The notes beneath the pieces were generated by a model. That model was given only the letters and a program-made list of their open reading frames with translations, ran no database searches and was not told the origin of the DNA. A DNA stretch of 8,005 nucleotides. It comes from Deltaproteobacteria bacterium. GTDB taxonomy: Bacteria; Myxococcota_A; UBA9160; SZUA-336. Positions 5,941 to 8,005 of this stretch are shown piece by piece. The DNA lies in the NCBI GenBank assembly GCA_030665705.1, contig DAOUZG010000075.1:1-8005 (forward strand), in the 5' to 3' direction. The translations under genes were made by a program, and so were the position numbers. The number at the start of each line of letters is the position of its first letter. Position 1 is the first letter of the stretch.

Positions 5941-6387
5941 ATGGCTCGATCTCGCCGAACCCCGTCCGAAGTTCCGCCCGAGCCCCGGAGGGCAACCGGC
6001 AAAGAGGCGCAAGCGAGTCAGCCGGCCCGCCGTCAGGGCCCGGTCGAGGGCCTCGTTCAGGAGGTGGTCCGGCGTGCAGCCACAATCGGGTTCGGCGGCT
6101 TCTTCCTGACCGAGGAGGCGATTCGACGGGCCTTCGCAGAGGTCGTTCCCCAGGAGTGGGTCCAGTTCTTCGTAAGGCAGAACGAGGAGATGCGGCGCGA
6201 ATTGCTGGACCGGATGGTGCGGGAGTTCGGGGAGTGGCTCCGAGGGGTGGACATCACCTCGCTCGCTCGCTCGATGCTGGAGGGTTTCGACTTTTCGCTC
6301 CGAATCGAGCTCTCCGCCCACCCCCGACCTCCGGAAGGGACGAAGAAGGCAGCGGAGTCGGTCTCGCCAGTTCGGAAGGGAAGGTAG
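5941..6387 (+). CDS. Conserved-looking hypothetical protein, basic N-terminus and helical core
   Basis: I do not recognise this 148-residue protein. Residues 1-33 are basic and proline-rich, likely disordered. About 34-115 appear helical and well ordered: GLVQEVVRRAATIGFGGFFL, then TEEAIRRAFAEVVPQEW, a charged helix FVRQNEEMRRELLDRMVREF, and WLRGVDITSLARSMLEG. The tail turns basic and polar again. There is no signal peptide or clear membrane span; the GFGGFFL patch is short. The layout of a glycine-hydrophobic patch followed by amphipathic helices loosely recalls phasin-like granule proteins, but I cannot support that assignment. Codon use fits the neighbours and other frames here do not read well, so the gene is probably real. 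It starts at an ATG with an extended -10 immediately upstream. Confidence 0.7.
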   Translation: MARSRRTPSEVPPEPRRATGKEAQASQPARRQGPVEGLVQEVVRRAATIGFGGFFLTEEAIRRAFAEVVPQEWVQFFVRQNEEMRRELLDRMVREFGEWLRGVDITSLARSMLEGFDFSLRIELSAHPRPPEGTKKAAESVSPVRKGR

Positions 6388-6416
6388 GCAAGCCGACGCG
6401 GCCTTCGTCGCTACGG

Positions 6417-6422
6417 TAAAAT
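6417..6422 (+). promoter_or_regulatory. Possible -10 box before the membrane protein gene
   Basis: TAAAAT matches the -10 consensus in five of six positions, in otherwise GC-rich DNA. No convincing -35 or TGn extension is present. Transcription would start near 6429, leaving a leader of about 26 bases with a Shine-Dalgarno. The gene might instead be read through from 5941. Confidence 0.35.
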
Positions 6423-6442
6423 CCAACAGCCCTGAGAACTAC

Positions 6443-6450
6443 GGGGAAGG
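6443..6450 (+). promoter_or_regulatory. Shine-Dalgarno of the membrane protein gene
   Basis: GGGGAAGG lies just before the GTG-ATG pair at 6452/6455. Its spacing suits the ATG at 6455 better than the GTG at 6452. Confidence 0.5.
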
Positions 6451-6454
6451 GGTG

Positions 6455-7759
6455 ATGGTTCGAGCCGTCTTTCTAGCCGCCTTCGTGGCCCTAGCTGTCT
6501 TCTACTACTACTTCCTCGGTGCCGGCCCGACCCTGTCGGACTTCATGGACCTCCCCTGGTGGAAACCTCGGGGGTGGGTGCTGCGCTGGGAGTCGCTGGC
6601 GCCCCTTCGGGCTCTGGCCGAGGAGTCGGGCCCCACGCGTCTCGCGCCGGGGGCGCTCATCGCGCTGCCCCCGCTCGCCCTCATGGGCGTAGGGATCGCG
6701 CTGTTTCGAAGCGCCGTCATGCGGGTGCTGCTGCTGGCGCTCGGAACGGCGCTGGCCGCCTTCTCGTTCTACGGTCAGCTGGCCCCCGGGATCTGGGGGT
6801 TCTTCTCGTGGCGCTGGCCCGCGGTGACCTTCTGCATGGCGCTGGTTCTCTCGTCGCTGCTGCTGGCTCCGTCGCTGCTGCGCTCAGCGCTGCGCCTTCC
6901 GATCCTCGGACGGGCGGCGGCCCTAGCCGCGGTGGCAACCGTCGTCTACCTGGCAAGTGTGGAGATCACGGGGACGAACTGGGAGCTTCGCTCCAACATC
7001 AGCCCCTGGCCGGCGATCACCATGTTCGGTTTTCTACTGTTTGGATATCTGGCGGTCGCGATCCACGGTGCCGTGGGGCTCGGGGTGCTCCTCCGAACCC
7101 GCCTCTCGGGCCCGATGTCGGTTGCCACCGGGATTCTACTGGCGGCGGCGCTGAGCGCCGCTGCGGCCGGTCTTCTCTTCTCGTCGCCGACGGCGCAGGC
7201 TGTGGTGGTCCTCGGTCTTCTCGGAGCGATCGGGGCCTCGCTGGTCCTGGTCCGCGAAAGCGAGCCGGGGGAGACCGCCGCTCGCGGCTGGAGCCAGCTC
7301 GCCGCCGCCACGCTGGTCTTTGCCCTGATCTTCGTCTCCGATCGCGCCGCGAGCCGGGACCTGGCGACCGCTCGAAACCAGGTGGCGCCCGCAGTCCTCG
7401 ATGCGCTCGCGGCCTTCCGTGAGGCAAGCGACGAATACCCTGACGAGCTCGAGGACCTGGTCCCGGACTATCTTGCCGAAGTGCCGCGCCCACGGATCGG
7501 ACTCATCCCGCACGAGGGGGAGCGGTTCCTCTACACGAACCTGGGCGACTCCTACCTGCTCGAGTTCGCGTGCGGGAAATGGGTCCAGTGCGCCTACAGC
7601 CCGCCTTACGATGCGGACTGGTGGGAAGAGGCGGACTCCATCGACGAGGACCCGAACGACTTCGCGGCTGCACCGGACGTGGCGGCGGGCGGAGAGTGGG
7701 CCGGCGGGCTGCTCGAAGGGGCGTGGAGCTGCGATCCCAGCCTCCCGAGGCTGTGGTAG
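6455..7759 (+). CDS. Polytopic membrane protein with pseudopilin-like C-terminal domain
   Basis: I do not recognise this 434-residue protein as a named family. About nine hydrophobic spans are visible (near 2-22, 64-86, 88-107, 120-143, 155-172, 190-215, 222-243, 248-268 and 281-298), so it sits in the inner membrane. After the last span comes a soluble domain of about 135 residues. Its start, a long helix with LDALAAFREASDEYPDELED followed by LVPDYLAEVPRP, resembles the C-terminal part of type II secretion pseudopilins, where a helix leads to a YP..L..LVP.YL..P motif and a beta sheet (FLYTNLGDSYLLEF). Cys373, Cys379 and Cys426 could form a disulfide outside. With nine spans and an inside N-terminus this domain would be periplasmic. 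An acidic stretch (DADWWEEADSIDED) follows. The function is unknown. An alternative GTG start lies one codon upstream. Confidence 0.8.
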   Translation: MVRAVFLAAFVALAVFYYYFLGAGPTLSDFMDLPWWKPRGWVLRWESLAPLRALAEESGPTRLAPGALIALPPLALMGVGIALFRSAVMRVLLLALGTALAAFSFYGQLAPGIWGFFSWRWPAVTFCMALVLSSLLLAPSLLRSALRLPILGRAAALAAVATVVYLASVEITGTNWELRSNISPWPAITMFGFLLFGYLAVAIHGAVGLGVLLRTRLSGPMSVATGILLAAALSAAAAGLLFSSPTAQAVVVLGLLGAIGASLVLVRESEPGETAARGWSQLAAATLVFALIFVSDRAASRDLATARNQVAPAVLDALAAFREASDEYPDELEDLVPDYLAEVPRPRIGLIPHEGERFLYTNLGDSYLLEFACGKWVQCAYSPPYDADWWEEADSIDEDPNDFAAAPDVAAGGEWAGGLLEGAWSCDPSLPRLW

Positions 7760-7817
7760 GCGACCCGGTGCGGTGCACGGGCCTTGCGGGGACGGGCGGC
7801 CGCCGCGTCGGGGGTCG

Positions 7818-8005
7818 ATGAGCTCGCTCGAGATCGGGATCGGGCCCTGGGCCCCGGGGATCGAGCCTGAGGACGAGCACGGTGCGGGCTTCCTGCGGCA
7901 GGCGGTGCTTGCAGAGGAGCTCGGATTCCACTCGATCTGGCTTCCGGAGAGCCACTTCGACCCGGGAGCCTGTCCCGCGCCGCTTCTCCTGCTTGCGGCC
8001 GCGGC
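7818..8005 (+). CDS. Luciferase-like (LLM class) flavin-dependent monooxygenase, N-terminus only
   Basis: The first 62 codons are visible. The pattern IGIGPWAPG, then FLRQAVLAEELGFHSIWLPE and SHF, matches the opening strand and helix of the bacterial luciferase-like TIM barrel, where AEE.GF.S.W..E.HF is the family hallmark. Such enzymes use reduced flavin (FMN or F420) to oxidise or reduce varied substrates; which cofactor applies cannot be told from this part. The ATG at 7818 has GGGGG three bases upstream, a close spacing. An in-frame GTG at 7773 would add 15 residues of non-family-like sequence. The gene follows the membrane protein by 58 bases and may be cotranscribed with it. Confidence 0.85.
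   Translation, partial: MSSLEIGIGPWAPGIEPEDEHGAGFLRQAVLAEELGFHSIWLPESHFDPGACPAPLLLLAAA

Noticed and set aside
6394..6410. CGACG...CGTCG stem between the unknown gene and the membrane protein gene
   Set aside because: It is a short stem without a T-tract, expected by chance in GC-rich sequence.
5893..6426. 177-codon minus-strand frame over the unknown gene
   Set aside because: Its translation is low-complexity. The plus frame has normal codon use and an ordered helical core, so it is preferred.
6559..7422. 287-codon plus-strand frame inside the membrane protein gene
   Set aside because: It is a Gly/Arg/Ala-rich out-of-frame shadow of the membrane protein.
7736..7752. AGCCT-CCCG-AGGCT hairpin as terminator of the membrane protein gene
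   Set aside because: It lies within the coding end, the stem is only 5 pairs, and no T-tract follows.

Overview
The window is high-GC DNA that is almost fully coding, and codon third positions are rich in G and C. The partial lpxD gene (lipid A synthesis) indicates a Gram-negative bacterium. A Tat-exported partner of a GMC dehydrogenase, a two-CBS-domain protein of a type I associate with deltaproteobacterial-type lineages, and a luciferase-like monooxygenase fit a soil or environmental organism of the Myxococcota, Desulfobacterota or Binatota kind. That placement is an inference. No RNA gene, CRISPR array, insertion sequence or phage gene is visible.

Layout. Positions 1-2075 hold a minus-strand pair: an aldehyde dehydrogenase (531-2075), then the start of lpxD (524 down to the window edge). 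The lpxD ribosome binding site lies in the last codons of the dehydrogenase. Positions 2076-2195 form a divergent promoter region with back-to-back -35 boxes. Positions 2196-5298 are a tight plus-strand operon of three genes joined by two GTGA overlaps: a PLP-dependent D-cysteine desulfhydrase/ACC deaminase-like enzyme, a small Tat-signal protein of the gluconate 2-dehydrogenase subunit 3 type, and a GMC-family FAD oxidoreductase. A convergent gap (5299-5370) follows. Then come a minus-strand two-CBS-domain protein (5371-5847), a second divergent promoter region (5848-5940), an unrecognised 148-residue protein (5941-6387), a polytopic membrane protein with a pseudopilin-like outer domain (6455-7759), and the start of a luciferase-like flavin monooxygenase (7818 to the edge).

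How the parts may work together. The small Tat protein probably carries the leaderless GMC flavoprotein through the Tat system, giving an exported or membrane-associated alcohol or sugar dehydrogenase. The divergently transcribed aldehyde dehydrogenase could oxidise the aldehyde product further. This link rests only on position and chemistry. Three genes without a Shine-Dalgarno (2196, 5847 minus, 5941) have an extended -10-like box 6-8 bases before the start codon, so they look leaderless. Two others (2075 minus, 6455) have a Shine-Dalgarno and a -10 box about 30 bases away.

No clearly new defence or mobile system is visible. The best leads are the leaderless pattern, the membrane protein with its pseudopilin-like C-terminus, the unusual GMC active-site motif, and the coupling of an aldehyde dehydrogenase to lpxD.
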